64,000 nt of DNA from Rhizobium croatiense (GCF_019793465.1 NZ_JAILYJ010000008.1:1-64000); one strand, 5' to 3'. Counted from the first letter of the stretch, positions 54,733 through 64,000 are shown. Notes: a model not told the origin generated them from the letters alone. Program-made: numbers and translations.

Positions 54733-54951
54733 ATGGATCAAACTCTGTTCGCCAAGCTGTGCAAGGCCGGCAAATTCAAGGAGGCGCTCAATCTCGCCAT
54801 CGAGGGCCACGAAGACGAGAAATTCACGCCGAGCCGCTTTGCGATGGACAAGAAAACCGGACTGCCGATTTTCTACCGCGGCAACAAGCGCGTCGAGCCG
54901 GACGAGACAGGCGCATGGCAATTGGCCAAGAGCTCGAAGGATTGGGGCTGA
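54733..54951 (+). CDS. Conserved hypothetical small protein
   Basis: A 72-residue acidic/basic mixed protein (MDQTLFAKLCKAGKFKEALN... ending LAKSSKDWG) with a strong GGAG 6 bases before ATG 54733. In-frame ATGs at 54703 and 54718 give longer versions. No domain is recognised. It is divergent from gor. Confidence 0.7.
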   Translation: MDQTLFAKLCKAGKFKEALNLAIEGHEDEKFTPSRFAMDKKTGLPIFYRGNKRVEPDETGAWQLAKSSKDWG

Positions 54952-55000
54952 GCGTCAGGCGCATCCGCGCAGCCGGTCCATTGCCGGACTGCTGCTATCG

Positions 55001-55282
55001 TCAGGTGATGCGGAAATCCGTCGGCATCGTCTCAAGCCGGGTCGCTTCCGTCTCCACGCCAGAAACCGACGCCCCCGCAGGCCCGCGCCTCAAACGCTCG
55101 ATCATCGTCGAGATCGCATTGTCCGGCCCCGCGACCAAGGCGGCGACGGATCCGTCCGCCTCGTTGCGCACCCAGCCGGTCAGCCCGAGCCGCAGCGCCT
55201 CATCGCGCGTCCACATGCGAAAACCCACACCTTGGACCTTACCTGATATTCGTACTCGCACAGCCTCGTCACGCTCGGACAT
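55001..55282 (-). CDS. acyP: Acylphosphatase
   Basis: A 93-residue enzyme hydrolysing carboxyl-phosphate bonds such as in acetyl phosphate or 1,3-bisphosphoglycerate. The catalytic Arg and loop are in [16 protein letters not shown] (residues about 13-28), and the catalytic Asn in [17 protein letters not shown] lies before ATG 55282, which is preferred to 55309. It is convergent with the small hypothetical gene. Confidence 0.93.
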   Translation of the reverse strand: MSERDEAVRVRISGKVQGVGFRMWTRDEALRLGLTGWVRNEADGSVAALVAGPDNAISTMIERLRRGPAGASVSGVETEATRLETMPTDFRIT

Positions 55283-55376
55283 ATCTGCCTCACCAACCTT
55301 CGCCGCCAAGGATCTAGAACAGGATGATTTTAGGCCGGTCGGCCAAAAATCTGAATCCCATTCTAAATTAAAGAGT

Positions 55377-55423
55377 TAGAGCGTGATGTCGTCCGAAAAC
55401 CGCTCACACTTTTCGGCATGCTC
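55377..55423. repeat. Short palindromic repeat (TAGAGC class)
   Basis: AGAGCGTGATG...CCGAAAA pairs with TTTTCGG-CATGCTCT across 55378-55423, a compact imperfect hairpin. It shares the TGATGTCGTCCG block with the ~100-bp repeats at 5298 and 13330 and the TAGAGC start with the element at 10204. Confidence 0.55.
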
Positions 55424-55435
55424 TGGCGCATCATA

Positions 55436-55464
55436 ACAAAAAAGCCCGGACGAGGCCGGGCTTT
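55436..55464 (-). terminator. Intrinsic terminator of the DUF2059 gene
   Basis: AAAGCCCGG (55441-55449) and CCGGGCTTT (55456-55464) form a 9-bp stem. On the minus strand it ends in a U-rich run (AACAAAAAA at 55435-55443 on the plus strand). Confidence 0.85.
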
Positions 55465-55486
55465 CGCAAATTCTGGCGGGCAGTCG

Positions 55487-56044
55487 TTACTGCTGGGCGG
55501 CCGGTGCCGGAGCAACCGGGCTGTCGGTTGCCGGCGGCGGTGCCTTGATAACCTTGGAAAGCTCGGCGTTGCTCTGCTTTTCCAGATCGCGGGAAATCCC
55601 CTGCCCCCAGATATCGGCGGCCTTCCCCATCTCGCGTAAGGCGACTGGGCCGTCACGCAGCAGCTTCTTGCCGACGTCGGAATTGTAGAAATCGGCGATC
55701 GTCTTCAGCTCTTCGAGGGTGAAGGTCTTGGCATAGATAAGTGCGGCTTCCTTCTCGAGATCGCCGCGGCGCGGCGCCAGCGCAAGCGCCTGCGCGTCGA
55801 CCGTCGACGAGATGACGTCCTGGTAGTTCGGCGAATCCTGAATCAGGCCGGCCTTCAGGCGCTCGGCTAGACCCGGCAGGATGTTGTCGAAGGCGGCGGT
55901 GGCGCCGATCGAGGTGACAGCGGCGCGCGCGGCCTTCAGCTGCTCGTCGGAAACCTCCTGCGCCTTGACTGCGGAGCCGAAGGCAAGCCCGGAAAGAACG
56001 ATGGTCGCAGCGGCAAAACGGCCAAGACCTGCAATGTTCATCAT
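55487..56044 (-). CDS. DUF2059 secreted protein
   Basis: A 185-residue protein with a signal peptide (about residues 1-28, ending SAVKAQ) and a DUF2059 helical domain. The domain includes YAKTFTLEELKTIADFYNSDVGKKLL, the diagnostic segment of the family. A Pro/Ala-rich C-terminus (PPPATDSPVAPAPAA) follows. It is probably periplasmic, with unknown function. Two adjacent ATG codons (56044 and 56041) could start it. It follows rpiA on the same strand, 15 bp downstream. Confidence 0.88.
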   Translation of the reverse strand: MMNIAGLGRFAAATIVLSGLAFGSAVKAQEVSDEQLKAARAAVTSIGATAAFDNILPGLAERLKAGLIQDSPNYQDVISSTVDAQALALAPRRGDLEKEAALIYAKTFTLEELKTIADFYNSDVGKKLLRDGPVALREMGKAADIWGQGISRDLEKQSNAELSKVIKAPPPATDSPVAPAPAAQQ

Positions 56045-56059
56045 GAGTGTATGCTCCTG

Positions 56060-56758
56060 TTATCTGTTTGCCTGCAGCGTGCGCGCACCCGCAGGACCGG
56101 CAATGATCGCAAGTGCCGCCATATTGATAAAGAGCCCGTGTTCGACGACGCCGGGTATGGAATTCAGCTCGCTCGAAAGCGCCTCTGCATCAGGAATGCG
56201 GCCAAAAGATGCATCGATGATGTGATGGCCGCCATCCGTGGTAAACTCTCCGTCACCCGACTGGCGCAGGCTGAGTTCGCCGGAAAGGCCGAGCCGGGCC
56301 GCGACTTTCTCGATCGCCATCCGCGTCGAGACGAGACCGAACGGGTTGACTTCGATCGGCAGCGCGTAGGCGCCGAGCGTATCGACCAGCTTGCTTTCGT
56401 CGGCGATGACGATCATCCGCTCAGAAGCGGCGGCGACGATCTTTTCGCGCAGCAGCGCGCCGCCGCCACCCTTGATCAATCTGAGCGCCGGATCGACCTC
56501 GTCGGCGCCGTCGACCGTCAGATCGAGCGCCGGCAATTCGTCAAGCGATTTCAGCGGCACGCCGAGTTCGACACAGAGCCGCGCGGTTCGTTCGGAGGTC
56601 GGAACACCTTCGACCCTGAAGCCGCCAGCAACCTTTTCCGCCAGCAGCCGGACGAACTCTTCCGCCGTGCTGCCCGTCCCGATCCCGAGGCGCATCCCGT
56701 CTTCGACATGGGCGAGTGCGGCCTCGGCGGCCTTAATCTTCATTTCGCGGGCATCCAT
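56060..56758 (-). CDS. rpiA: Ribose-5-phosphate isomerase A
   Basis: A 232-residue enzyme interconverting ribose 5-phosphate and ribulose 5-phosphate. The signature [15 protein letters not shown] binds phosphate, [27 protein letters not shown] contains the catalytic Asp/Lys region, and [13 protein letters not shown] (as [14 protein letters not shown]) is conserved. ATG 56758 ([15 protein letters not shown]) is chosen. The longer open frame upstream lacks family sequence. It is divergent from gph. Confidence 0.95.
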   Translation of the reverse strand: MDAREMKIKAAEAALAHVEDGMRLGIGTGSTAEEFVRLLAEKVAGGFRVEGVPTSERTARLCVELGVPLKSLDELPALDLTVDGADEVDPALRLIKGGGGALLREKIVAAASERMIVIADESKLVDTLGAYALPIEVNPFGLVSTRMAIEKVAARLGLSGELSLRQSGDGEFTTDGGHHIIDASFGRIPDAEALSSELNSIPGVVEHGLFINMAALAIIAGPAGARTLQANR

Positions 56759-56989
56759 GCGCCGCCAGCTCCGATTTATTGCGTTGGATGTGCTGTTTAC
56801 ACGGCTCGCTTGGCAAACGAAAGTCAAAATCATCACGGAAAATGAAAAGCCGAAACAAATGCCTGAGGCCGCCCCGGCCATCACAGGACGTTGCTTTCCG
56901 CGGCGGGATCGCCTACCTCAGGCACAATCCCTCGTCCCCGGGCGCGAACCGTCGCTTCCCGGAGACCCATCGCTCAAAAAGGCAAGCCC

Positions 56990-57700
56990 TTGACCCCTGC
57001 CCCCGTTCGCCCGGCACTGATCGTCTTCGATCTCGATGGCACCCTTCTCGATACCCATGCGGACCTGGTCGAAAGCCTGAACCATACGATCGCAGCCCTC
57101 GGCCTCGAGCCGGTCAGCTATGACGACCTCACCCATCTCGTCGGCCAGGGCGCGCGGGTGATGATCGAACGCGCCTGCCGGCTGCGCGGCCATCCGCTCG
57201 AAAGCGACGCCGTCCCGCCGCTGGTCGAACGTTTCGTCGCCCATTATGCCGGCAATATGCCAGGCCACACCGAACCCTATCCCGGCCTGGTCGCTGCAAT
57301 GGACCGGCTGAAAGCGGCAGGCTACCGCCTCGCCGTTTGCACCAACAAGATGGAAAGCCTTGCATTCGGCCTGCTCGACAAGCTCGACCTCACCGGCTAT
57401 TTCGATGCCATCACCGGCGGCGATACTTTCGAATACCGCAAACCCGACGCCCGCCATCTCACCGGCACCATCGACCGCGCCGGCGGCGACATCGCCCGCA
57501 CCGTGATGATCGGCGACAGCATCAACGACATCGCGGTGGCGAAGAATGCCGCCGTCCCGTCGATCGCCGTTCCCTTCGGTTACTCGGATGTGCCGGTTTC
57601 AAGCCTCGATCCGGATGTGATCATCATGCATTTCGATGAGTTGATGCCGGAGCTGGTGGAGCGGTTGTTGCGGGAGAATGCGGAGAAGGTCGCGGTCTGA
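56990..57700 (+). CDS. gph: Phosphoglycolate phosphatase (HAD-IA)
   Basis: A 236-residue HAD hydrolase that removes phosphate from 2-phosphoglycolate, a by-product of DNA repair or Rubisco. HAD motif I is VFDLDGTLLDTHADLVE, motif II CTNKM (Thr), motif III Lys in FEYRKPDARHL, and motif IV MIGDSINDIAVAKNA. The TTG start at 56990 (MTPAPVRPALIVFDLDG) with AAGGCA upstream is chosen. A longer frame from 56891 lacks a ribosome-binding site. Confidence 0.88.
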   Translation: MTPAPVRPALIVFDLDGTLLDTHADLVESLNHTIAALGLEPVSYDDLTHLVGQGARVMIERACRLRGHPLESDAVPPLVERFVAHYAGNMPGHTEPYPGLVAAMDRLKAAGYRLAVCTNKMESLAFGLLDKLDLTGYFDAITGGDTFEYRKPDARHLTGTIDRAGGDIARTVMIGDSINDIAVAKNAAVPSIAVPFGYSDVPVSSLDPDVIIMHFDELMPELVERLLRENAEKVAV

Positions 57701-57726
57701 GGAGTCCGCTCATTTCTCCACTCCCT

Positions 57727-57941
57727 CCCTCATTCCTGTCCTCGGGCTTCGACCCGAGGGATGTCACAGGAATCCAGCTGGCTGGCATCCGCAAGCCGAA
57801 AAGACTCTTAAATTGAGACCAGCATCCGTCACTTGAAGAGGACATTGCTCCTGCAATGGCACCATTTATCGACGGGGCCGCAATTCCCCGCCGCGTAGAC
57901 ACGCGGCTGTTGGATGCCTGTGACGAGCACAGGAATGAGGG
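57727..57941. repeat. Nested palindromic rhizobial repeat
   Basis: Outer arms CCCTCATTCCTGT (57727-57739) and ACAGGAATGAGGG (57929-57941) are perfect inverted copies. Inside are a hairpin CTCGGG-CTTCGA-CCCGAG (57741-57758) and a second imperfect pair, CACAGGAATCCAGC (57765-57778) with the complement around 57907-57921. No gene is seen between gph and the L,D-transpeptidase terminator. Confidence 0.65.
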
Positions 57942-57991
57942 ACGAGTCTGTGGCGCCAGTCTGCCAAACGCGACACTCCGCTACTCGCCCC

Positions 57992-58021
57992 AAAACAAAA
58001 CGGGCGGCCCGAAGACCGCCC
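57992..58021 (-). terminator. Intrinsic terminator of the L,D-transpeptidase gene
   Basis: GGGCGG (58002-58007) and CCGCCC (58016-58021) form a stem. On the minus strand it is followed by a U-rich run (complement of AAAACAAAA, 57992-58000). It lies 25 bp past the stop codon. Confidence 0.8.
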
Positions 58022-58046
58022 ATTCAATAACCCAATAAAACCTGCG

Positions 58047-59954
58047 TCAGATCTGCGCGCCGCGCGCCTTTGTCGTCGCGTCGAAGGCCTTTTTGACATA
58101 GGCGTCGCGGCCGTAGACGTCGTCAAAATACTCCACGACGCCGTCCTTGTTCGGCCAAGCGGTGAAGTAGGACACGTAAACCGGGACCTTCTGCGGCACC
58201 TTCACCGCATGGTTCTGCCCGTTGGCGATCTGCTTGGCGACATCATCGACGGTCGTGCCGAGCACGGCCGCGGCCATCGCGCGCGGATTGGAAAGACGCA
58301 CGCAGCCATGGCTGAGAGCGCGCATGTCACGCTTGAAGAAACTCTTCGACGGCGTGTCGTGCATGTAGATAGCATGGCTGTTCGGGAACAGGATCTTGAG
58401 TTCGCCGAGGGCATTGTCGCTGCTTGGCGGCTGGCGCACCGAAACATTGTCGGTCGAGCCGTACCAATCGACGCTGGACGAGGCGACGGCATGGCCGTTC
58501 ACCTCGACCTCATAGCCGAGCTGGTCGAGATAGTTCGGATCCGAGCGCAGCTTCGGCAGCATCTCATTGATAATGATCGACTGCGGCACGCCCCAGAACG
58601 GGTTGAACTCCACCGTCTCGATCTCGTCGTTGAAGAAATAGGTCTGATTGTTCTTGCCGCCGACGACGACACGCATCGACAGCTGTTCCTTGCCGTCATT
58701 GTGATAGTAGGCCATGTAGGCCGGCTGGTTGATCATGACATAGCGCGAACCGAGATCTTCCGGCAGCCAGCGCGCCTGTTCCATGGCGACGGCGAGCTTG
58801 TCGATTTTCGAGGCATTGGTGTCACCGCCTGTCATGGCGCGCACCGTCGCCTGACCGATGACGCCGTCTGCCTTCAGCCCGCGCTCCTTCTGGAAATCCT
58901 CCACCAGCGCGACGATATCCGGCGAATAGTCGCTGCTGCCTGCGTAAGCCGCAAAGGTCGCGGCGTGATCGGTCCTCAGCCTCTCGGAACCGTGCTTCTG
59001 GACAGCCTTGACGATATTGGCGATCTCGGGCGAGCTGTCGCCGGGCTTCAGCAGACCGCTGAGCGAAACGACGATCTGCTCCTCTTTGCCGCCATCGGCG
59101 GCGTGAAGTTTGGCAAGCTCCGCCTTCAGCGCCTCGAACTGCGGACTATCGGGCGAGCGGCTGGCGATATAGGCGCCGGCATCGGGGCTCATGCGGGCAA
59201 GCTTCAGGACCGGCGCCAGATTGACCACCTTGCGCTGGAAATCGTGATAGCCGGAAATCTTGTTCGGATCGATGCGGCCGCGCACCGTGTCCTGCACGAA
59301 GGCAAGCACCTTGGCCGAGAGTTCGAGTTCGAACTGGGTCAGCGCCCGGTCGCGGACGACCGGATCGGGATTGGCCGGATCGATCGCCGGTGTCTGGATG
59401 GCGTAATTGGCGGAATCGAGGCCGACGGAGGCCGCATCGGCAAGTGCGCCCATCACCGATTTGGCGCGCTCGTTGATTCCATTGCCTTCGACCCAGACGA
59501 GCGGATTGCGGCTGTCACCGTAATAGGCCTCGAGCGCCTTGGCGACGTCGGCATTGGCGCGCACCTTGGCCTGCGCCAGCAGGCGGCGCTGCACGACCGG
59601 TTCGGCGCCGGCCTCACCGCTCGGCGAAACCTCGGCGACCGCGCCGGTGACGACGGGATCGGCAAACTTGCCGGTGTCGACGAACTGCAGCGTTTCGGCT
59701 TTATAGTTGTAATAACGCGGACCGCTGACCTTCGGCAGCGGCGCCTCCGGATCAAGCCCGCCGAGCGAGCCGCCGACGGCGCCACGCGGCACCGGTCGGC
59801 CCGGCGCCTGATCCATTAAGATGGTGCTCTGGCTCCGCTGCCTGTCGCCCCGCAGCATATCCATCAGCGTGTAGGCATGTGCGGGAGCGGTCATCACTGC
59901 CAGACCGCAGGAGACTGCCAATGCGGATACCGCGCTTTTCAAAACGAACGTCAT
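58047..59954 (-). CDS. L,D-transpeptidase (YcbB/LdtD-like)
   Basis: A 635-residue cell-wall enzyme that makes 3-3 cross-links. These are abundant in polar-growing Rhizobiales. It has a signal peptide (residues about 1-27, ending APAHA), an LdtD-type scaffold region, and a peptidoglycan-binding helical motif (VALVEDFQKERGLKADGVIGQATVRAM, about 360-386). The YkuD catalytic domain has the active-site motif MRALSHGCVRLSNP (Cys near residue 550). A strong terminator follows. It is divergent from fumC. Confidence 0.92.
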   Translation of the reverse strand: MTFVLKSAVSALAVSCGLAVMTAPAHAYTLMDMLRGDRQRSQSTILMDQAPGRPVPRGAVGGSLGGLDPEAPLPKVSGPRYYNYKAETLQFVDTGKFADPVVTGAVAEVSPSGEAGAEPVVQRRLLAQAKVRANADVAKALEAYYGDSRNPLVWVEGNGINERAKSVMGALADAASVGLDSANYAIQTPAIDPANPDPVVRDRALTQFELELSAKVLAFVQDTVRGRIDPNKISGYHDFQRKVVNLAPVLKLARMSPDAGAYIASRSPDSPQFEALKAELAKLHAADGGKEEQIVVSLSGLLKPGDSSPEIANIVKAVQKHGSERLRTDHAATFAAYAGSSDYSPDIVALVEDFQKERGLKADGVIGQATVRAMTGGDTNASKIDKLAVAMEQARWLPEDLGSRYVMINQPAYMAYYHNDGKEQLSMRVVVGGKNNQTYFFNDEIETVEFNPFWGVPQSIIINEMLPKLRSDPNYLDQLGYEVEVNGHAVASSSVDWYGSTDNVSVRQPPSSDNALGELKILFPNSHAIYMHDTPSKSFFKRDMRALSHGCVRLSNPRAMAAAVLGTTVDDVAKQIANGQNHAVKVPQKVPVYVSYFTAWPNKDGVVEYFDDVYGRDAYVKKAFDATTKARGAQI

Positions 59955-60357
59955 ATATATTCCAGTCCCGATGTCATGCTGTTCTCAGCTCAAATCCCGC
60001 GAAACTCACGCAGCGTAGGGCCTCATTGATCAGAAACCGGCCTTCGCCGCCAGCGCCGGCGGACTCACTTCTCTGTGACGGAAATTCTGCACGGCGCCGC
60101 GCAGCAGTTCACACAAAATTATGAAATTATTAGTTAATTTTTTACTGAATTTTTGCCGCCAGACCAGTGCGGCAAAAACCTGCCGATGCATAATATTTTC
60201 AAAGTGGCCGAAAAAGCACGGCCGCCAGCCGGCGCAAACCTGACTGGAATTTTCAATATTTCGCACCGCATCCGGTTTTCTTGTCCTGGTTTCCAACCTA
60301 TAAAACCTCATCTTTCGAAAATGCCCGAAACAGCATGTGACAGGAAGGAAAACCCCG
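59955..60357. other. Intergenic region between the L,D-transpeptidase and fumC
   Basis: About 400 bp, visibly A+T-rich around 60115-60150. It must contain both divergent promoters, but no specific promoter, operator or RNA motif could be assigned, and no gene is convincing. Confidence 0.5.
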
Positions 60358-61749
60358 ATGACCGCAACCCGCACCGAAACCGATACTTTTGGCCCCATCG
60401 ATATCGCCGCCGACCGATATTGGGGCGCCCAGGCCGAGCGTTCGCTCGGCAATTTCAAGATCGGCTGGGAAAAGCAGCCGCTCTCGATCGTGCGCGCACT
60501 CGGCATCGTCAAGCAGGCCGCGGCACGCGCTAACATGGCGCTTGGCCAGCTCGATCCTGGCCTCGGCAAAGCCATCGTTGATGCGGCCCAGGAAGTGATC
60601 GACGGCAAGCTCGACGACCATTTTCCGCTGGTCGTCTGGCAGACCGGCTCCGGCACGCAGTCGAACATGAATGCCAACGAAGTCATCTCCAATCGTGCCA
60701 TAGAAATGCTGGGCGGCGTCATGGGTTCCAAGATGCCGGTGCATCCGAACGATCACGTCAACATGAGCCAGTCGTCCAACGACACCTACCCCACGGCCAT
60801 GCACATCGCCTGCGCCGAACGTATCGCGCATCACCTGCTGCCGGCCCTGAAACACCTGCATGCCGCTCTCGACATGAAGGTCACGGAATTCAGCCACATC
60901 ATCAAGATCGGCCGCACCCACACCCAGGATGCGACGCCGCTGACACTCGGCCAGGAATTTTCCGGTTACGCCGCCCAGGTCGGCTCCGCCATCAAGCGCA
61001 TCGAGATGACATTGCCCGGCCTCTGCGAGCTCGCCCAGGGCGGCACCGCCGTCGGCACCGGTCTCAACGCGCCGGTGGGCTTTGCCGAAAAGGTTGCCGA
61101 CGAGATCGCCGCTATTTCGGGCCTGCCCTTCGTCACCGCGCCGAACAAGTTCGAGGCGCTTGCCTCACATGACAGCATGGTCTTTTCCCATGGCGCCATC
61201 AATGCCGCAGCAGCCGCCCTCTTCAAGATCGCCAACGACATTCGTCTCCTCGGCTCCGGCCCGCGCGCCGGTCTCGGCGAACTGGCGCTGCCGGAAAACG
61301 AGCCCGGCTCCTCGATCATGCCCGGCAAAGTCAACCCGACCCAATGCGAAGCGCTGACGCAGGTCTGCATCCACATCTTCGGCAATCACGCCGCCCTGAC
61401 TTTCGCCGATAGCCAAGGCCATTTCGAGCTCAACGTCTACAATCCGATGATGGCCTATAATTTCCTGCAGTCGGTACAGCTGCTTGCTGACGCCGCCGTC
61501 TCCTTCACCGACAATTGCGTCGTCGGCATCGAGGCACGCGAAGACAACATCAAGGCCGGCCTCGAACGCTCGCTGATGCTGGTGACGGCACTTGCCCCGA
61601 AGATCGGCTACGACGCGGCCGCCAGGATCGCCAAGACTGCCCACAAGAACGGCACGACGCTGAAGGAGGAAGCGCTCGCCAGCGGCCTCGTCTCCGCCGA
61701 AGACTACGACGCCATCGTCCGCCCGGAAACCATGATCGGCCCGAAATAA
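60358..61749 (+). CDS. fumC: Fumarate hydratase class II
   Basis: A 463-residue iron-independent fumarase of the TCA cycle, interconverting fumarate and malate. Motifs are [36 protein letters not shown], the catalytic loop [17 protein letters not shown], and [27 protein letters not shown] precedes ATG 60358. A upstream ATG at 60337 is not used by this ribosome-binding site. It works with the malic enzyme at 35764 on the C4-dicarboxylate pool. Confidence 0.95.
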   Translation: MTATRTETDTFGPIDIAADRYWGAQAERSLGNFKIGWEKQPLSIVRALGIVKQAAARANMALGQLDPGLGKAIVDAAQEVIDGKLDDHFPLVVWQTGSGTQSNMNANEVISNRAIEMLGGVMGSKMPVHPNDHVNMSQSSNDTYPTAMHIACAERIAHHLLPALKHLHAALDMKVTEFSHIIKIGRTHTQDATPLTLGQEFSGYAAQVGSAIKRIEMTLPGLCELAQGGTAVGTGLNAPVGFAEKVADEIAAISGLPFVTAPNKFEALASHDSMVFSHGAINAAAAALFKIANDIRLLGSGPRAGLGELALPENEPGSSIMPGKVNPTQCEALTQVCIHIFGNHAALTFADSQGHFELNVYNPMMAYNFLQSVQLLADAAVSFTDNCVVGIEAREDNIKAGLERSLMLVTALAPKIGYDAAARIAKTAHKNGTTLKEEALASGLVSAEDYDAIVRPETMIGPK

Positions 61750-61937
61750 GCCGGCGTTTCCCATCCGGCCCGCGAACAGTGTCGGGTTGAGCCACAGGTT
61801 CGACCCGCTCTTCCATCTCTACAATGGAGGAAGCGACGCTGGACCCGCGTGAATATCCCCGGACACTCTACGCATGCTGCGAAGAACGCCCGGCTTTGAT
61901 GTCTGCATGCTGAAATAAGCTCCGACGCGGCCGCAAC

Positions 61938-62978
61938 TTATTCAGCAGGCATGTATGAAGCGGCTCTTCTGCCTCTCTCCAACCGTTTGAGAAACTGCGC
62001 AATCTTCTTTTCGACGCAGAAGTAAAAGACGAGTCCAACAGAAACGCAGAATATCGTCGTGACCACGAGCAATGGAATTCGAAGGGCAAGCGGCGCAGTC
62101 CAGCGTTCGACCCCGGCAATATAGATGGCGAGCTTTGCGACACCGATCGCAATCATATGAGTCAGGTAGAGCGAGTAGGACGAATCCCCCAATATCTTCA
62201 ACCATGTCAATTTCGGAAAAAGGCTCGCACGTTCGGCGACCAGGGCACCCAGGACGATAAGGACCGACGGAACGCCCCATACGAGAACCCGAACGAAACC
62301 GTGTGGCTTGTCAAGGAAGGAGGAAGCGACGATGGACACGAGTCCCAGTACCATCAATGCCACCGACAGCCTGGTCGACGCGACGTCGGCTCTCGACATA
62401 ACGAATGCGATGACAACACCGGCCAGAAACTCCAGCAACAGCGGCGATGCGTAAACGATAGAATATGGGGTCACTGGCGCAAACAGGCCGATTGCCACGC
62501 AAAGCACAAGAAAACCCGTTATCGCCAGAAGACGCTGCGTTCTTCCTTTCAAGAACAGGACAAGGCAAAACGCGGTGTAAAAGAACATCTCATAATTCAG
62601 CGTCCAACCCGGAACGAGAACCGGCTGAACGACACCGGTGCCGTCCGCATAGGGGACAAACAGCAGTGACCGGATGATATCAGCTGCGTTAAAGGCGGCA
62701 TTGTCGTAATTTTTCGGTGAGACGGTAGCTGCAATCACAAATAGCAGAGTGCAGATCCAATAGATGGGCAGAACCCGCTGAATGCGGTTTCGGATGAACT
62801 GCAGCGGCGCGGTCGGTCTCGCGTCCGAAATAGTCCACATGATGAAGCCGCTAATTATGAAAAACAGGTCTACACCAGCTGCCAGCGGAATAAAATTCCA
62901 ACCAAAAATGAACGCAACATGAAAGATCGTGACCGCGATCGCCGCAACAGCACGGAGGTATTGTATAGAATAAACCAT
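61938..62978 (-). CDS. Membrane acyltransferase (acyltransferase family 3, ExoZ/OafA-like)
   Basis: A 346-residue integral membrane protein with about 10 hydrophobic helices. It starts MVYSIQYLRAVAAIAVTIFHV, where RAVAAIAV..FHV matches the conserved R..A...H pattern of family 3, and FIISGFIMW is also typical. Such enzymes O-acetylate exopolysaccharides, lipopolysaccharides or Nod factors. The substrate is unknown. GAGGAG lies before ATG 62978. Codon use looks less G+C-biased than in the housekeeping genes, suggesting a horizontally acquired surface gene. Confidence 0.88.
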   Translation of the reverse strand: MVYSIQYLRAVAAIAVTIFHVAFIFGWNFIPLAAGVDLFFIISGFIMWTISDARPTAPLQFIRNRIQRVLPIYWICTLLFVIAATVSPKNYDNAAFNAADIIRSLLFVPYADGTGVVQPVLVPGWTLNYEMFFYTAFCLVLFLKGRTQRLLAITGFLVLCVAIGLFAPVTPYSIVYASPLLLEFLAGVVIAFVMSRADVASTRLSVALMVLGLVSIVASSFLDKPHGFVRVLVWGVPSVLIVLGALVAERASLFPKLTWLKILGDSSYSLYLTHMIAIGVAKLAIYIAGVERWTAPLALRIPLLVVTTIFCVSVGLVFYFCVEKKIAQFLKRLERGRRAASYMPAE

Positions 62979-63223
62979 GAGCTCCTCGCTTTGTGCGTCG
63001 CAACATGACACGAGAGAGTTGTAGATTCAATCAAAGTTTCGAAAACTTAAATAGCGCGCTATCAGCCAGATGCGCTTTGTCGCCCCCACGGATGGCCGTG
63101 CACGCCATCGCCGTTGCGAGAGTCCCGCGACGCCGCCGCGATGCCGAAATTTTGGCCTCGTTAATGCAAAAATGAGACAAGAACGGGCCATAGCACGACG
63201 CGGTAAGAGCGCCTGACCAGCCC

Positions 63224-64000
63224 TCATACCAGCAGCGAAATATTGTCCATTACGACCGAATTGCCCATGAAATCGAAACGGATTTCTTCGATGTCTTCGA
63301 TATTGACCTCGAGACTGGGACCGGTGACCTCAAGCTCCTGCTGATAGACAATCTGGCCGTCGTTCAGGGCAGTGAGCGTCAGGTGAAAGGGCGATGCAGA
63401 CAGTTCGGCGATCGAGACGCTCTGAAAGGTGAACTCCCCGCCATCGACCATTTTCAGGGTTACGGGCGCAGAACCCGGGGATAGTACGGTATCGCTGAAA
63501 CCGTCCTCGGTAATGGCGTCGACACCAGGAATGGTATCATAGACGATGCCGTTCAGAAGCGTCACGTCGTGGCTGCCGTTCACGGAGAGCGCAACGCCCC
63601 GGTAATCGGGAAGAGAGAAATTATCTGCCCTCGTGAAGACGCCCATATCATCGAAATCCAGGACTTCGTGGTATTTTTCGCCTTCGTTGACGCCGTCGAT
63701 CGCAAGGGTCAGCACGCCGAGGTCCGTGCCCCCCGAGCCATCCGACATTTTGTAGCTCAGCGTTTCGATGAGCTGATCGTACTTGCCCAAATTCTTCACC
63801 ACGTCGAGCGTATGGTCCAGCTCATATGTGAAGTGGCCGTCAGGTTTCACTCCGAAGGTTCCGTACTTGCCCTCAATGATTGTTTCATGGTCAGGCCCAT
63901 GTTTGGCGTCGATGCGGATGCCATTCACGAAGCGAACATACATTTCCGCTCCTTCGGGATCGCTGGCGAGGCGCAGCAGATCGCCCCTGATCCAGTCATG
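63224..64000 (-). CDS. VCBS/cadherin-like surface or secreted protein, C-terminal part (partial)
   Basis: The frame is open to the right edge and ends at 63224. The 258 visible residues begin with DWIRGDLLRLASDPEG. They include a VCBS-like repeat (YGTFGVKPDGHFTYELD ... LSYKMSDGSGGTDLGVLTLAIDGVNE, a near-perfect consensus) and a final beta-rich region ending ISLLV. VCBS repeats occur in large calcium-binding, type I-secreted adhesins or surface proteins. The N-terminus and any further repeats lie outside the window. Confidence 0.75.
   Translation of the reverse strand, partial: HDWIRGDLLRLASDPEGAEMYVRFVNGIRIDAKHGPDHETIIEGKYGTFGVKPDGHFTYELDHTLDVVKNLGKYDQLIETLSYKMSDGSGGTDLGVLTLAIDGVNEGEKYHEVLDFDDMGVFTRADNFSLPDYRGVALSVNGSHDVTLLNGIVYDTIPGVDAITEDGFSDTVLSPGSAPVTLKMVDGGEFTFQSVSIAELSASPFHLTLTALNDGQIVYQQELEVTGPSLEVNIEDIEEIRFDFMGNSVVMDNISLLV

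Noticed and set aside
59955..60357. A small RNA or gene in the A+T-rich gap before fumC
   Set aside because: No terminator, conserved structure or ribosome-binding site with a plausible frame was found.

Overview
The window looks like a stretch of the main chromosome of a fast-growing Rhizobium, most likely of the R. etli / R. leguminosarum group. The evidence is high G+C coding sequence, genes typical of the Rhizobiales (CckA, a zinc-poor DksA, a giant growth-pole-ring protein, an NAD-type malic enzyme fused to a phosphotransacetylase-like domain) and several kinds of palindromic rhizobial intergenic repeats. Nearly all genes are housekeeping. The accessory patches are the IS110 tail at the left edge, a small gene-decay patch at 43.1-44.1 kb, and an acyltransferase plus a VCBS-type surface protein at the right edge. 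No tRNA, rRNA or CRISPR array was seen.

Layout. 0-5.9 kb: IS110 transposase tail, palindromic repeat, cckA, FliO-like protein, frameshifted DUF1062 gene, dksA. 6-10.1 kb: SixA-type phosphatase, YcjX and YcjF/DUF697 membrane-stress pair, secreted protein. 10.2-13.8 kb: a 357-bp composite palindromic element, the folP-folB-folK operon, a DUF922 protein, a probable trans-acting sRNA and a [2Fe-2S] ferredoxin. 14-22 kb: an HPt protein divergent from a 2368-residue GPR/RgsE-like polar-growth protein, with CtrA-type sites between them. 22-26 kb: isochorismatase-fold hydrolase, P-loop kinase, D,D-carboxypeptidase, GAF-GGDEF-PilZ protein. 25.8-29.9 kb: an Mla-type lipid transport operon. 30-41 kb: muropeptide epimerase, MFS transporter, LpxH-like phosphoesterase, phosphatase, FAD oxidase, malic enzyme, RNase H, COQ7-like protein, DUF2865 protein and bluB with its cobalamin riboswitch. 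41.8-43.1 kb: a class I DAHP synthase behind what looks like an aromatic-amino-acid attenuator. 44-54.5 kb: TolB-like protein, NAD synthetase, ABC exporter, class II DAHP synthase, TadG-like protein, glutathione reductase. 54.7-61.7 kb: acylphosphatase, DUF2059 protein, rpiA, gph, L,D-transpeptidase, fumC. 62-64 kb: acyltransferase and the C-terminus of a VCBS-like protein.

The genes hang together around several themes. Cell cycle and polar growth are represented by CckA, a stand-alone HPt, GPR and a CtrA-like site. Cell-envelope work is represented by Mla transport, D,D-carboxypeptidase, L,D-transpeptidase and the muropeptide epimerase. Central and cofactor metabolism is represented by folate, NAD, dimethylbenzimidazole, malic enzyme, fumarase and the shikimate entry step.

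The most interesting signal is upstream of the class I DAHP synthase (41.80-42.00 kb). A promoter-like pair is placed so that transcription would begin at or next to the ATG of a 24-codon peptide containing consecutive Phe-Tyr-Trp-Tyr codons. This is followed by mutually exclusive hairpins and a strong intrinsic terminator. It would be a leaderless leader-peptide attenuator, like rhizobial trpL but reading all three aromatic amino acids. A second, class II DAHP synthase lies 7 kb away without such a leader.
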